A stretch of DNA of 64,000 nt from Sphingobium sp. 66-54 (GTDB taxonomy: Bacteria > Pseudomonadota > Alphaproteobacteria > Sphingomonadales > Sphingomonadaceae), in the NCBI GenBank assembly GCA_001899715.1, contig MKWI01000016.1:124001-188000 (forward strand), read 5' to 3'. The notes below the pieces were generated by a model that had not been told where the DNA came from, ran no database searches, and worked only from the letters and a program-made list of their open reading frames with translations. A program made the translations under genes and the position numbers. Below are positions 34,459 through 42,863 of the stretch, one piece after another; the stretch's first letter is position 1, and the number at the start of each line of letters is the position of its first letter.

Positions 34459-34815
34459 ATGTCGCTCGAAGACAGTTTGTTCGGCATCCATGGCAAGGCA
34501 CTGGCGCTGCGCTCGCAGCGGCTGGAGCTGATTGCCTCCAACATCGCGAATGCCTCGACACCCGGCTACAAGGCGCGCGATATCGATTTCGACAAGGCGC
34601 TGGCCGAAGCCTCCCGCCAGCAGGGCAGCGTTTCCAGCGCGCTGGAGAGCGCGATGGGCTATCGCATCCCGCTCCAGCCCAGCAGCGACGGCAACACGGT
34701 CGAAATGTCGACCGAGCAGACGCTGTTCGCCGAGAATGCCGTCAAATATCGCACGACGCTCTCCTTCCTTGAAGGGCGGCTCAACACCATCACGCGCGCG
34801 CTGCGGGGAGAATGA
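34459..34815 (+). CDS. flgB: Flagellar proximal rod protein FlgB
   Basis: A 118-residue rod protein. The family motif SQRLELIASNIANASTPGYKARDIDF occupies residues 18-43, and the C-terminal helix has ENAVKYRTTLSFLEGRL. It forms part of the periplasmic rod with FlgC, FlgF and FlgG. AGGGAAGG precedes the ATG. Its stop overlaps the flgC start (ATGA), which marks the start of a tightly coupled rod/hook operon. Confidence 0.96.
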   Translation: MSLEDSLFGIHGKALALRSQRLELIASNIANASTPGYKARDIDFDKALAEASRQQGSVSSALESAMGYRIPLQPSSDGNTVEMSTEQTLFAENAVKYRTTLSFLEGRLNTITRALRGE

Positions 34816-35222
34816 GCATGGACAAGCCCATGAACGTCTTCGACATCGCCGGCCGCGCTATGTCGGCGCAACTCGTCCGGCTGAACGCCACCGCCTCCAA
34901 CCTCGCCAATGCCGGCACGGTCGCGGGCAGCGAGGGGCAGGCCTATCGCGCTATCCGCCCGGTGTTCCAGACCATGGTCGACAAACCCGGCGTTGCGACG
35001 GTGAAGGTCGATCGTGTCGTCACGTCCGACATGCAGGCGACGAAACGGCACGACCCCAGCCATCCGCTGGCGGACGCCAACGGCGACGTATGGGAAGCCG
35101 GTGTCGATAGCAGCGCGGAGCTGGTCGAGATGATCGAGAGCGCCCGCATGTACCAGAACAATGTGCAGGTCATGCAGACCGCAAAATCCCTCCTGCTCGA
35201 AACGATAAGGCTCGGCAAATGA
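34812..35222 (+). CDS. flgC: Flagellar proximal rod protein FlgC
   Basis: A 136-residue rod protein with FDIAGRAMSAQLVRLNATASNLANA at the N-terminus and a C-terminal SSAELVEMIESARMYQNNVQVM, both FlgC hallmarks. It is coupled to flgB and flgD by ATGA overlaps at each end. The usual ANANTPGY segment reads ANAGTVAGSEG here, a small departure. Confidence 0.95.
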   Translation: MSMDKPMNVFDIAGRAMSAQLVRLNATASNLANAGTVAGSEGQAYRAIRPVFQTMVDKPGVATVKVDRVVTSDMQATKRHDPSHPLADANGDVWEAGVDSSAELVEMIESARMYQNNVQVMQTAKSLLLETIRLGK

Positions 35223-35893
35223 CCACGACAACAGTTTCCAGCCCGTGGAAGGTCGACGCGGCGACTTCCTATGCCAACCAGAATCTGGCGCAAACGTCGA
35301 CCAAGCGGAATGACACCATTGGGATGGACGGCTTCCTAACGCTGCTTACCGCGCAGATGAAATATCAGGACCCGTTCGAGCCGATGGACAACAGCCAGAT
35401 GGTTGCGCAGATGGCGCAATTCTCCTCGCTGTCGGCGCAGACGGAAAGCAACGGCCTGCTCGGCAGCATCGCGCAGTCGCTCTCCGGCGCGCGTATGTCC
35501 GATGCGGCGAGCTGGATCGGCCGTTCGATGCTGATCGAGAGCAACATCGCTACGCCCGACCGCACCGGCGCCTATGCCGGCGAACTGACACTTGGCGCCG
35601 ATGCCGGCAATGTCGCGATCGACCTGGTCGATGCCAGCGGCAAGACTGTCAAGACGCTTGAGATGGGCGCGCAGGCCAAGGGTAGCGTGCCGTTCTTCTG
35701 GGACGGGCTGGACGATGCCGGCAACTTCATCGGCGGCAACGCGCTACAGGTTCGCGTGCGTGGCACCACGCCCACGCAGACCGCGACCTGGGCCAGCATC
35801 GCTGCCGTCCAATCGCCCGCCAGCGGCACCGACGCAAAGCTCATCACCGCACTCGGCAACTATTCGCCAACCGATGCCCTTCGGCTCGGCTGA
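35219..35893 (+). CDS. flgD: Flagellar hook assembly scaffold FlgD
   Basis: A 224-residue protein. The conserved N-terminal FLTLLTAQMKYQDPFEPMDNSQMVAQMAQFSSL is followed by a beta-rich region with a FlgD Ig-like/Tudor domain (VDASGKTVKTLEMG, VPFFWDGLDDAGN). FlgD caps the growing hook. The start overlaps flgC, and a 30-base gap precedes flgE. Confidence 0.95.
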   Translation: MTTTTVSSPWKVDAATSYANQNLAQTSTKRNDTIGMDGFLTLLTAQMKYQDPFEPMDNSQMVAQMAQFSSLSAQTESNGLLGSIAQSLSGARMSDAASWIGRSMLIESNIATPDRTGAYAGELTLGADAGNVAIDLVDASGKTVKTLEMGAQAKGSVPFFWDGLDDAGNFIGGNALQVRVRGTTPTQTATWASIAAVQSPASGTDAKLITALGNYSPTDALRLG

Positions 35894-35923
35894 CCAGACG
35901 CATTCAACTGAGGAGTAATCCCC

Positions 35924-36748
35924 ATGTCCTTCTATGTTTCACTTTCCGGCCTCAAGGGCGCCCAGTCGGAACTGAGCGTCGTTTCGAATAACGTCGCCAA
36001 CGTCTCCTCCATGGCGTTCAAGAAGACTCGTGCCAGCTTCGGCGATATCTTCGCCTCGTCCGGCCCGACCGCGGTCGGCCAGGGCGTGCGCATGCAGAAC
36101 ACGGTGCAGCAGTTCACCCAGGGCACGTTGGAAACGACCGACAAGACGCTCGATCTGGCGATTACCGGCGAGGGCTTCTTCACCGTCAAGAGCGTCGGCG
36201 TCGATTCGATCGTCAGCTACACCCGCAATGGTGCGTTCGGCGTCGACAAGGACCGCTATGTGGTCGATACGACCGGGTCGCGCCTTCAGGTGATGCCGAC
36301 CGATCCGGACGGCGACGGCACGCCGACCAGCACGGATCCCGCTGCCCTCACGGATCTGGTCGTTCCCAAGGTCAGTCCGGATGATGCCACGGTCACGCTC
36401 GCCAGCATCTCCATTTCGGAGACGGGGCTCGTCTCCGCCACCTTCGCGGACGGTAGCGTCAAGAATCTCGGCGTGATCGCGATGGCCAGCTTTCCCAATC
36501 AGGAGGGGTTGCGCCAGCAAGGCGATGCACATTGGACGGCCACCAACCGGAGCGGCGAGGCCGATTACGGCGCCGGCAATAACGGCGCGTTCGGCGCGGT
36601 TCGCTCGGGCACGCTGGAGCGCTCGAACGTCGACATCACCGAGGAACTGGTGGCGCTGATCTCGGCGCAGCGCAACTTCCAGGCCAACGCCAAGGCGATC
36701 GAGACCGCGTCGTCCATGACGCAGACCATCGTCAACATGCGCACCTGA
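35924..36748 (+). CDS. flgE: Flagellar hook protein FlgE, short form
   Basis: A 274-residue protein with a clear FlgE N-terminus (SFYVSLSGLKGAQSELSVVSNNVANV) and C-terminus (ERSNVDITEELVALISAQRNFQ). Hook proteins are usually about 400 residues or longer, so the surface-exposed middle domains appear to be missing or greatly reduced; the length is nearer to FlgF/FlgG. Position after flgD supports FlgE. Ribosome site: GAGGAGTAATCCCC before ATG 35924. A second, longer FlgE elsewhere in the genome cannot be excluded. Confidence 0.85.
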   Translation: MSFYVSLSGLKGAQSELSVVSNNVANVSSMAFKKTRASFGDIFASSGPTAVGQGVRMQNTVQQFTQGTLETTDKTLDLAITGEGFFTVKSVGVDSIVSYTRNGAFGVDKDRYVVDTTGSRLQVMPTDPDGDGTPTSTDPAALTDLVVPKVSPDDATVTLASISISETGLVSATFADGSVKNLGVIAMASFPNQEGLRQQGDAHWTATNRSGEADYGAGNNGAFGAVRSGTLERSNVDITEELVALISAQRNFQANAKAIETASSMTQTIVNMRT

Positions 36749-36777
36749 TCGTCGGCCGTAAGGGGGACTGATAACTT

Positions 36778-37521
36778 ATGGATCGGCTTGTCGATATTGC
36801 CCGGACCGCGATGCGTGGTGCGATGGCGCGGCAGACGGCGATCGCGAACAACCTCGCGAATGCCAACACGGCCGGCTTTCGGGCCGAGATCGTCAATGCG
36901 TCGGCGCGCTGGGTGGGAGGGCAGACCTTCAACAGCCGCGCCGAGGCTGTCGATCAGGTCATCGCCGCCGACATGAAGGTTGGCACCGTCACCCAGACCG
37001 GCAATCCGCTGGATATCGCGGTGGACGGCGACGCGCTGATCGCGGTGCAGGCCAATGACGGGTCGGAAGGCTATACCCGGCGCGGCGATCTCAAGCTCAA
37101 CGAGAGCGGCCTCCTCACCACCGGCGACGGCTTCCCCGTGCTTGGTGGCGGCGGGCCGATCACGTTGCCGCCGGCCGACAGCATCACCATCGCCAAGGAC
37201 GGCGGCATCTGGATCGTGCCGCAGGGCGGCCAGATCGACCAGCCCCAGCTCGTCGACACGATCAAGCTGGCCAATGCCAAAGGCTCCACCATTGCCAAGG
37301 GAACGGACAATCTGTTCCGCGAGGTGAATGGCGGTGCGCTGCCGCAGGATCCCTTCGGCAGCGTGACCGCCGGGGCACTCGAAGGTTCGAACGTCAACGC
37401 CACCGCGGCGCTCGTCCAGATGATCGAGGCGAGCCGAGCTTGGGAGACGCAGATCAAGATGATCGACACCGCCAAGGATATCGACAGCAGCGGCGCCAGC
37501 CTCATGCGGCTCGACGGCTGA
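36778..37521 (+). CDS. flgF: Flagellar basal-body rod protein FlgF
   Basis: A 247-residue rod protein. MDRLVDIARTAMRGAMARQTAIANNLANANTAGF is the FlgF-type start, and the C-terminus has VTAGALEGSNVNATAALVQMIEASRAWETQIKM. It contributes to the proximal rod. It is 29 bases after flgE and 26 bases before flgG. Confidence 0.94.
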   Translation: MDRLVDIARTAMRGAMARQTAIANNLANANTAGFRAEIVNASARWVGGQTFNSRAEAVDQVIAADMKVGTVTQTGNPLDIAVDGDALIAVQANDGSEGYTRRGDLKLNESGLLTTGDGFPVLGGGGPITLPPADSITIAKDGGIWIVPQGGQIDQPQLVDTIKLANAKGSTIAKGTDNLFREVNGGALPQDPFGSVTAGALEGSNVNATAALVQMIEASRAWETQIKMIDTAKDIDSSGASLMRLDG

Positions 37522-37547
37522 GCACAAGACACAAGAGGACCAGACCC

Positions 37548-38336
37548 ATGACCACCTCCGCCCTTCATGTCGCCCGCACCGGGCTTGACGCCCAGGACGT
37601 CAAGATGCGCGTCATCGCCAACAATCTGGCGAACGTAAACACCACCGGTTTCAAGCGCGACCGCGCGAATTTCGAGACGCTGGGCTATCAGCAGATTATC
37701 GCCGCGGGCAGCCAGGCGGACAGCGAGAACAAGCTGGCCATCGGCCTCAACCTCGGCACCGGTGTGCAACTGACCGGCACTGAGCGGATCGACACGCAGG
37801 GTACGCTCAACACCACTGGCAACACGCTTGACCTCGCCATCGAGGGGAGTGGCTTCTTCCAGCTCCAGCGGCCGGACGGCACGATCGCCTATACCCGTGC
37901 GGGAAATTTCAAAACGAGTGCGGATGGCGTGATTGTCTCCGCCGATGGCCTGCCGCTTATCCCGCAGATCCAGCTTCCCGAGGGCGTGGGCGCGATCACC
38001 ATCGGTAATGACGGCACGGTGTCCGCCATGGTGCCGGGGCAGACCGAGCCGACCCAACTCGGCCAGATCGAGACGGCGCGCTTCGTCAATCCGGCTGGCT
38101 TGCAGGCGGTTGGCGGCAATTTGCTGATTGAGACCGCTGCCTCCGGCACGCCGCAGACCGGCGCCGCCGGCCTGGAAGGGCGCGGTACCATCCGGCAGGG
38201 ATCGCTCGAACAGTCCAATGTCAACACCGTGGAGGAGCTGGTCGACATGATCGAGACGCAGCGCGCCTACGAGGTTGCCTCGAAGATGATCAAGGCGACC
38301 GACGAGATGCTCCAATACGTCAACCAGCAGATCTGA
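37548..38336 (+). CDS. flgG: Flagellar distal rod protein FlgG
   Basis: A 262-residue distal rod protein. It starts SALHVARTGLDAQDVKMRVIANNLANVNTTGFKRDRA, has GNTLDLAIEGSGFFQL in the middle and ends SLEQSNVNTVEELVDMIETQRAYEVASKMIKATDEML, a near-textbook FlgG. ATG 37548 follows an AAGAGGACC ribosome site. The upstream open frame to 37440 is inside flgF and is not used. Confidence 0.96.
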   Translation: MTTSALHVARTGLDAQDVKMRVIANNLANVNTTGFKRDRANFETLGYQQIIAAGSQADSENKLAIGLNLGTGVQLTGTERIDTQGTLNTTGNTLDLAIEGSGFFQLQRPDGTIAYTRAGNFKTSADGVIVSADGLPLIPQIQLPEGVGAITIGNDGTVSAMVPGQTEPTQLGQIETARFVNPAGLQAVGGNLLIETAASGTPQTGAAGLEGRGTIRQGSLEQSNVNTVEELVDMIETQRAYEVASKMIKATDEMLQYVNQQI

Positions 38337-38338
38337 CC

Positions 38339-39031
38339 ATGAGGACGCTCACCCCATTTGCCGCTGTTGCGGTCGCTGCCCTTGTCGCTATGCCGGCTTC
38401 GGCCGGTCTGTTCGGCAAGAAGGCAGATCCGCTCGCCGATCCGGCCTATCAGGTCACTTACGCCGATGCCGCACAGACCCGACCGGATCAGCCGAATGGC
38501 TCGATCTTCCAGCCAACCGCCGGCTTCTCCGCGCTGACCAGTGGCGCGCGGGCGGCCAGCGTGGGCGATATCATCACCATCCTGCTGGTAGAGCGCACGC
38601 AGGCTAGCAAGAGCACCAGTGCCAACACTGACCGCACTGGCAGCATCGGTCTTAACCCGCCTTCGACCGGACCATTCAGCAAGCTGTTCAGCGCCAGCGA
38701 TGTTGGGGCGAGTGGTAGCCAGGGCTTCAAGGGCAAGGGTGACGCCGCCCAGTCCAACGCGCTCTCCGGTGAAATCACCGTGACGGTCGCCAAGGTGCTC
38801 GGCAACGGCACTATGCTGGTGCGCGGGCAGAAGCAGCTCACGCTCAATCGGGGTGACGAATATGTGCAGATCTCGGGCCTCGTCCGCCAGGCCGATGTCG
38901 GCCCGGATAACCGCGTACTCTCCACGCGGGTGGCCGATGCCCGCATCACCTACACCGGCAAGGGCGAGATCGCGCGCGCAAGCCGGCAGGGCTGGCTCTC
39001 CCGCTTTTTCTCGCAGATCAGCCCCTTCTGA
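38339..39031 (+). CDS. flgH: Flagellar L-ring protein FlgH, without a lipobox cysteine
   Basis: A 230-residue outer-membrane ring protein. The core has ASVGDIITILLVERTQASKS, GEITVTVAKVLGNGTMLVRGQKQLTLN and DEYVQISGLVRQADVGPDN, all FlgH hallmarks. FlgH normally is a lipoprotein, but here the signal sequence ends MPASAGLFGKK with an A-x-A-type peptidase I site and no cysteine near it. Either the ring attaches without lipid or the true start differs. ATG 38339 is 2 bases after the flgG stop. Confidence 0.92.
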   Translation: MRTLTPFAAVAVAALVAMPASAGLFGKKADPLADPAYQVTYADAAQTRPDQPNGSIFQPTAGFSALTSGARAASVGDIITILLVERTQASKSTSANTDRTGSIGLNPPSTGPFSKLFSASDVGASGSQGFKGKGDAAQSNALSGEITVTVAKVLGNGTMLVRGQKQLTLNRGDEYVQISGLVRQADVGPDNRVLSTRVADARITYTGKGEIARASRQGWLSRFFSQISPF

Positions 39032-39047
39032 CGGAGCCCGTGATTCC

Positions 39048-40178
39048 ATGATCTCTCCTATGCTTTCGATGCTGGCCCGGGCGCGCATGGCCGCGCTTGC
39101 GGTTCTGCTCGGCCTCCAACTTGCCGCCTCGCCGGCGCAGGCGGAGCGGATCAAGGATCTTGGGGCGTTCGAAGGGCTGCGCAGCAACCAGCTCATTGGC
39201 TACGGCATCGTCGTCGGCCTCGCCGGCACGGGTGATGATAGCCTCGATTACGCCACGCAGGGCATGAAAGGCGTGATTTCACGCTTCGGTCTCACGCTGC
39301 CGCCGGGCGTCAATCCGGCGCTCAAGAACGCCGCCGCCGTGCTGGTGACAGCCGATCTGCCGGCCTTCGCCAAGCCGGGCCAGCGGCTCGATGTGACCGT
39401 TTCGGCGCTCGGCAAGGCCAAGTCGCTGCGCGGTGGCACGCTGGTGCTGACCCCGCTGCGCGGTGCTGACGGTGAGATTTATGCCATGTCACAGGGCAAT
39501 CTCGCGGTCGGCGGCCTTGGCGTCTCCGGTGCAGACGGCTCGCAGCTTTCGGTTAACGTGCCGTCCGCCGGCCGCATTCCGAGTGGCGCCACGGTCGAGC
39601 GTGCCGTCGCTACCGGTTTCGACAGCAGTCCGGCGCTGACCTTCAACCTTGCCGAGTCGGATCTCACCACGGCGCTGCGGGTGGCCGACGCGATCAACCT
39701 CGCGTTCAACGATCAGCGCGCCAAAGCGCTCGACGGCGTCTCTATCGCCATCAATGCGCCGCCCGGAGCGGAGAGCCGCATCATGATGATGGGTCTGATC
39801 GAGAATATCCAGGTGAAACCCGCCGATCCGCCTGCGCGTGTGATCGTCAATGCGCGCACCGGCACGGTTGTCATCAACGGTATGGTGCGCATTACGCCAG
39901 CGGCTGTCAGCCATGGCAAGCTGACCGTCACGGTCAAGGAAGCGCCGCGTATCGTGCAACCGGCACCCTTCTCCAAGGGCCAGACAGCCGTGGAGCCGTC
40001 TAGCGCCATCGAGGCGCAGGAAGAAAGAAATCCGATGTTTCTTTTTAAAGGTGGGGCGTCCCTGGCCGATATTGTGAAGGCGGTGAACGCGGTGGGCGCG
40101 TCTCCTTCCGATCTCGTCGAGATACTGGAGGCGCTTAAGCAGGCCGGTGCGATGCGGGCGGAACTGGAGATCATATGA
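39048..40178 (+). CDS. flgI: Flagellar P-ring protein FlgI
   Basis: A 376-residue exported protein. The signal peptide (AALAVLLGLQLAASPAQA) ends near residue 27; the mature chain begins ERIKDLGAFEGLRSNQLIGYGIVVGLAGTGDD, a highly conserved FlgI block. KGGASLADIVKAVNAVGASPSDLVEILEALKQAGAM closes the protein. ATG 39048 is preferred over in-frame upstream codons inside flgH. The stop overlaps flgJ (ATGA). Confidence 0.96.
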   Translation: MISPMLSMLARARMAALAVLLGLQLAASPAQAERIKDLGAFEGLRSNQLIGYGIVVGLAGTGDDSLDYATQGMKGVISRFGLTLPPGVNPALKNAAAVLVTADLPAFAKPGQRLDVTVSALGKAKSLRGGTLVLTPLRGADGEIYAMSQGNLAVGGLGVSGADGSQLSVNVPSAGRIPSGATVERAVATGFDSSPALTFNLAESDLTTALRVADAINLAFNDQRAKALDGVSIAINAPPGAESRIMMMGLIENIQVKPADPPARVIVNARTGTVVINGMVRITPAAVSHGKLTVTVKEAPRIVQPAPFSKGQTAVEPSSAIEAQEERNPMFLFKGGASLADIVKAVNAVGASPSDLVEILEALKQAGAMRAELEII

Positions 40179-40465
40179 CGCAACTGGCAGCCATCGGGCC
40201 GGGCAATGGTATCGCCGCGCAACCCCCGCAGGATGCGGATCAGCGTGCCGAACTGGCGCGTGCCGCCAAGGCATTCGAGGCGATCTTCGTGCGCCAGCTC
40301 ATCGGCACGATGCGGCAGGCCAGCTTGGGCGATGAACTGACCGGCAGCAGCGCCGTCGATCAGTTCCGTGAGCTTTCAGACGCGCGCATGGCCGATAGTC
40401 TGGCCGACAAGGGCGGTCTCGGCATTGCCGAGTTGGTCCTCCAGCAACTGGAGAAAACCAAGTGA
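40175..40465 (+). CDS. flgJ: Rod-binding protein FlgJ (N-terminal domain only)
   Basis: A 96-residue protein. It keeps the rod-binding FlgJ domain (RAAKAFEAIFVRQLIGTMRQAS, SSAVDQFRELSDARMADSLADKGGLGIAELV) but lacks the C-terminal muramidase of enteric FlgJ. Peptidoglycan cutting is presumably done by the separate transglycosylase at 30767. It overlaps flgI at its start and flgK at its end (GTGA). Confidence 0.92.
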   Translation: MTQLAAIGPGNGIAAQPPQDADQRAELARAAKAFEAIFVRQLIGTMRQASLGDELTGSSAVDQFRELSDARMADSLADKGGLGIAELVLQQLEKTK

Positions 40466-41799
40466 CGATCTCCGATCTGTTTGGCATCGGTGCCTCGGGT
40501 GCCCGCGCCTATCAGGCCGCGATGGGCGTGATCGCCAACAACATCGCCAGCGCCGATACGCCGGGTTACAGCCGCCGCACGCTTGCCCTCAAGGAATCGC
40601 CCTCAGGCGCCGGCACGACGATCTGGTATCGCTCCGGCCTTGCTTATGGCGGTGTCGATATCGACAGGATCGTGCGCTTTTCCGATCCCTATCTCGATTC
40701 TGCTGCGCGCGAGACCAGCAATATTCTCGGCAGCGCCGACCAGCGTGCCCGCTGGATGAGCGATATCCAGTCGGCGCTCAATGACGGCACGTTGGGTGTG
40801 GGCCAGCGGATGACGGCGATGTTCGCCGCGGTTGAGCGTCTCGCTTCCAACCCCTCCGACACGACGCTGCGGGCGGACGTGCTGTTCTCGTTCGAGCAGA
40901 TCAATACGGCATTCGGGCAGACCCGGGGTGATCTGGTGGCGGTTCGTAACGGCATCGGCGCCGGAGCGACGACCGAGACCGATGCGCTCAACAAGGCCCT
41001 CCAGCAGCTAGCCGACGCTAATGAAGGTCTGCGGCGCTCTGCGCCCGAGACCGCCGCGCACATCGCGTTGCTCGATTCGCGCGATCAGGCGCTGGGCGAA
41101 ATCGCCAAGCGGCTCAACGTCACGATCGATTTTGGCGATCACGATGCGGCGAACGTCAGTTACGGAGCGGTCAAGCTGGTCGATAACATCGTCGCCAATC
41201 CGCTTGCCGTCAGTCAGGATGCGGATGGCCTGCTGCATTTCGCAGTCGGTGGGACGGCGATCGCCGATCCGGCGAGCGGTACGCTGGGCGGCATGACCAA
41301 GAGTGCGCAGGTCACGAAAGACCGCATCGACTCAGTCGACGCGCTTGCCACCGAATATGTGACGGCGATCAACAACTGGCACAAAGCGGGGCAGACTGCT
41401 GCGGGAGCGCCGGGCACCGACATGCTCGCCATGGGTGCGGACGCCAGTGCATTGTCCGTGCTGATTACCGATCCCGCCCAGATCGCCGGGGTTTCAACCA
41501 GCGGCGTCAGCAACGGTAATTTGCTGGCGATCAATGCGTTGCGCAGCTCCGGTTCCTTCGAGGACAAGTGGGTCGGGCTGGTGGCGATGCACGGTAATCA
41601 GGTCGGCGCTACGCTGGCCGAGCAGTCGGCCGCGGCAAGCCGGGACACCATGGCTCAGCAGGCGCGTGCTGATGTGAGCGGCGTCAATCTGGACCGTGAG
41701 GCGGCAGATCTCCTGCGTTTCCAACAGGCTTATCAGGCGTCGGCACGGGTCATCCAGGTCGCCAAGGAAGTCATGCAAACCATCTTCTCGGTCTTCTGA
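40462..41799 (+). CDS. flgK: Hook-filament junction protein FlgK
   Basis: A 445-residue protein beginning at the GTG of a GTGA overlap with flgJ. TISDLFGIGASGARAYQAAMGVIANNIASADTPGYSRR is the FlgK-type N-terminus and SGVNLDREAADLLRFQQAYQASARVIQVAKEVMQTI the C-terminus. It links hook to filament. The family range is 450-630 residues, so it is at the short end. Confidence 0.94.
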   Translation: MTISDLFGIGASGARAYQAAMGVIANNIASADTPGYSRRTLALKESPSGAGTTIWYRSGLAYGGVDIDRIVRFSDPYLDSAARETSNILGSADQRARWMSDIQSALNDGTLGVGQRMTAMFAAVERLASNPSDTTLRADVLFSFEQINTAFGQTRGDLVAVRNGIGAGATTETDALNKALQQLADANEGLRRSAPETAAHIALLDSRDQALGEIAKRLNVTIDFGDHDAANVSYGAVKLVDNIVANPLAVSQDADGLLHFAVGGTAIADPASGTLGGMTKSAQVTKDRIDSVDALATEYVTAINNWHKAGQTAAGAPGTDMLAMGADASALSVLITDPAQIAGVSTSGVSNGNLLAINALRSSGSFEDKWVGLVAMHGNQVGATLAEQSAAASRDTMAQQARADVSGVNLDREAADLLRFQQAYQASARVIQVAKEVMQTIFSVF

Positions 41800-41820
41800 C
41801 CGACCAGCGAGTGAGCCGAT

Positions 41821-42654
41821 ATGGTCTTTATCACTACCCAGTCCCTGAACGCCGAGATCCTGCGCCAGCAGGCGATGGCGCGCGACATCGCTACCGAGCA
41901 GGCCAAGATCTCGACGGGGCACAAGCTCAGTCAGCCTTCGGACAACCCGCAGGATTGGGTGCAGATCTCGCTGGTCGGCCGCCAGCAGTCGATCAACACG
42001 GCCTGGCAGAGCAATCTCAAGTTCGCGGATTCGCGTGCGGCGCAGGCGACGACCAATCTCGAACAGATCAACGACCTCATGACCCATGTGACCGAGTTGC
42101 TGGTCACGGCGGCAGGGACGGGCGCGGGCTCGCCGGGCCGTGAAGCGGTCGCCAAGGAACTGGAAGGCATACGCACGACGATCAGCGATCTGGTCAACCA
42201 GACCGATTATCAAGGGCGACCGGTGTTCGACGACACCAATACGGTCAATATTCCGGTTGGCGCGGGTCTGGCGATCGAAGCGACGCCGACACGGCAAAGC
42301 GTTGCCGAAAACATTATCGGTACGCGCTCGTTGGACGATATTCTGGCCGATGCCATCGCCGCCATCCAGTCCGGCGACGAGACGGCGCGGGGCAATTCGC
42401 TCAACGATGCGCGCACGGCGCTCGATCACGTCATCGTGGCGCAATCGCTGCAAGGCGTCCGCACGCAGCGGATCGAGAATATCGGCAAGCGGATTGACGA
42501 TACCGCGCTGACCCTGACCGAGCGTCGCTCGACCCTGGAGGATACCGACCTCACCGAAGTCGTGACCAAATTGCAGAACAAGCTGATGACGCTGGAGGCG
42601 GCGCAGATCGCGTTTGCGCGGATCAGCAAGCAGTCCCTGTTCGATCTTTTCTAA
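41821..42654 (+). CDS. flgL: Hook-filament junction protein FlgL
   Basis: A 277-residue flagellin-like protein. It has the N-terminal EQAKISTGHKLSQPSDNPQDW of FlgL and a C-terminal LTERRSTLEDTDLTEVVTKLQNKLMTLEAAQIAFARI. It is the last gene of the flgB-flgL unit and is followed by a strong terminator. Confidence 0.94.
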   Translation: MVFITTQSLNAEILRQQAMARDIATEQAKISTGHKLSQPSDNPQDWVQISLVGRQQSINTAWQSNLKFADSRAAQATTNLEQINDLMTHVTELLVTAAGTGAGSPGREAVAKELEGIRTTISDLVNQTDYQGRPVFDDTNTVNIPVGAGLAIEATPTRQSVAENIIGTRSLDDILADAIAAIQSGDETARGNSLNDARTALDHVIVAQSLQGVRTQRIENIGKRIDDTALTLTERRSTLEDTDLTEVVTKLQNKLMTLEAAQIAFARISKQSLFDLF

Positions 42655-42682
42655 GAATCTGGCCGGTGGGGGCACCGACTGG

Positions 42683-42717
42683 AACGGGCGTGCGGCGAGA
42701 GTTGCACGCCCGTTTTC
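42683..42717 (+). terminator. Rho-independent terminator after flgL
   Basis: An 11-base perfect stem AACGGGCGTGC (42683-42693) / GCACGCCCGTT (42704-42714) with a 10-base loop, ending in TTTTC. It closes the flg operon before motA. Confidence 0.85.
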
Positions 42718-42863
42718 GGTCCGGGGCAGGGCGGGTGCGGGGTCTTAAGACGGCGATAACCTTGGCACTAAACCCTGTTTCAGCAGAGCCGTTCTAGGAC
42801 TTGTCGGGACGACCAGTCCGTCCGGGCCGGGTTGCAGCTTATAAGAATGGCGCGGGGAACAGA

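Noticed and set aside
42760-42785. Sigma-54-like TTGGCACT before motA
   Set aside because: The -12 element is CCTGT instead of TTGCW, so the GG-N10-GC spacing rule fails.
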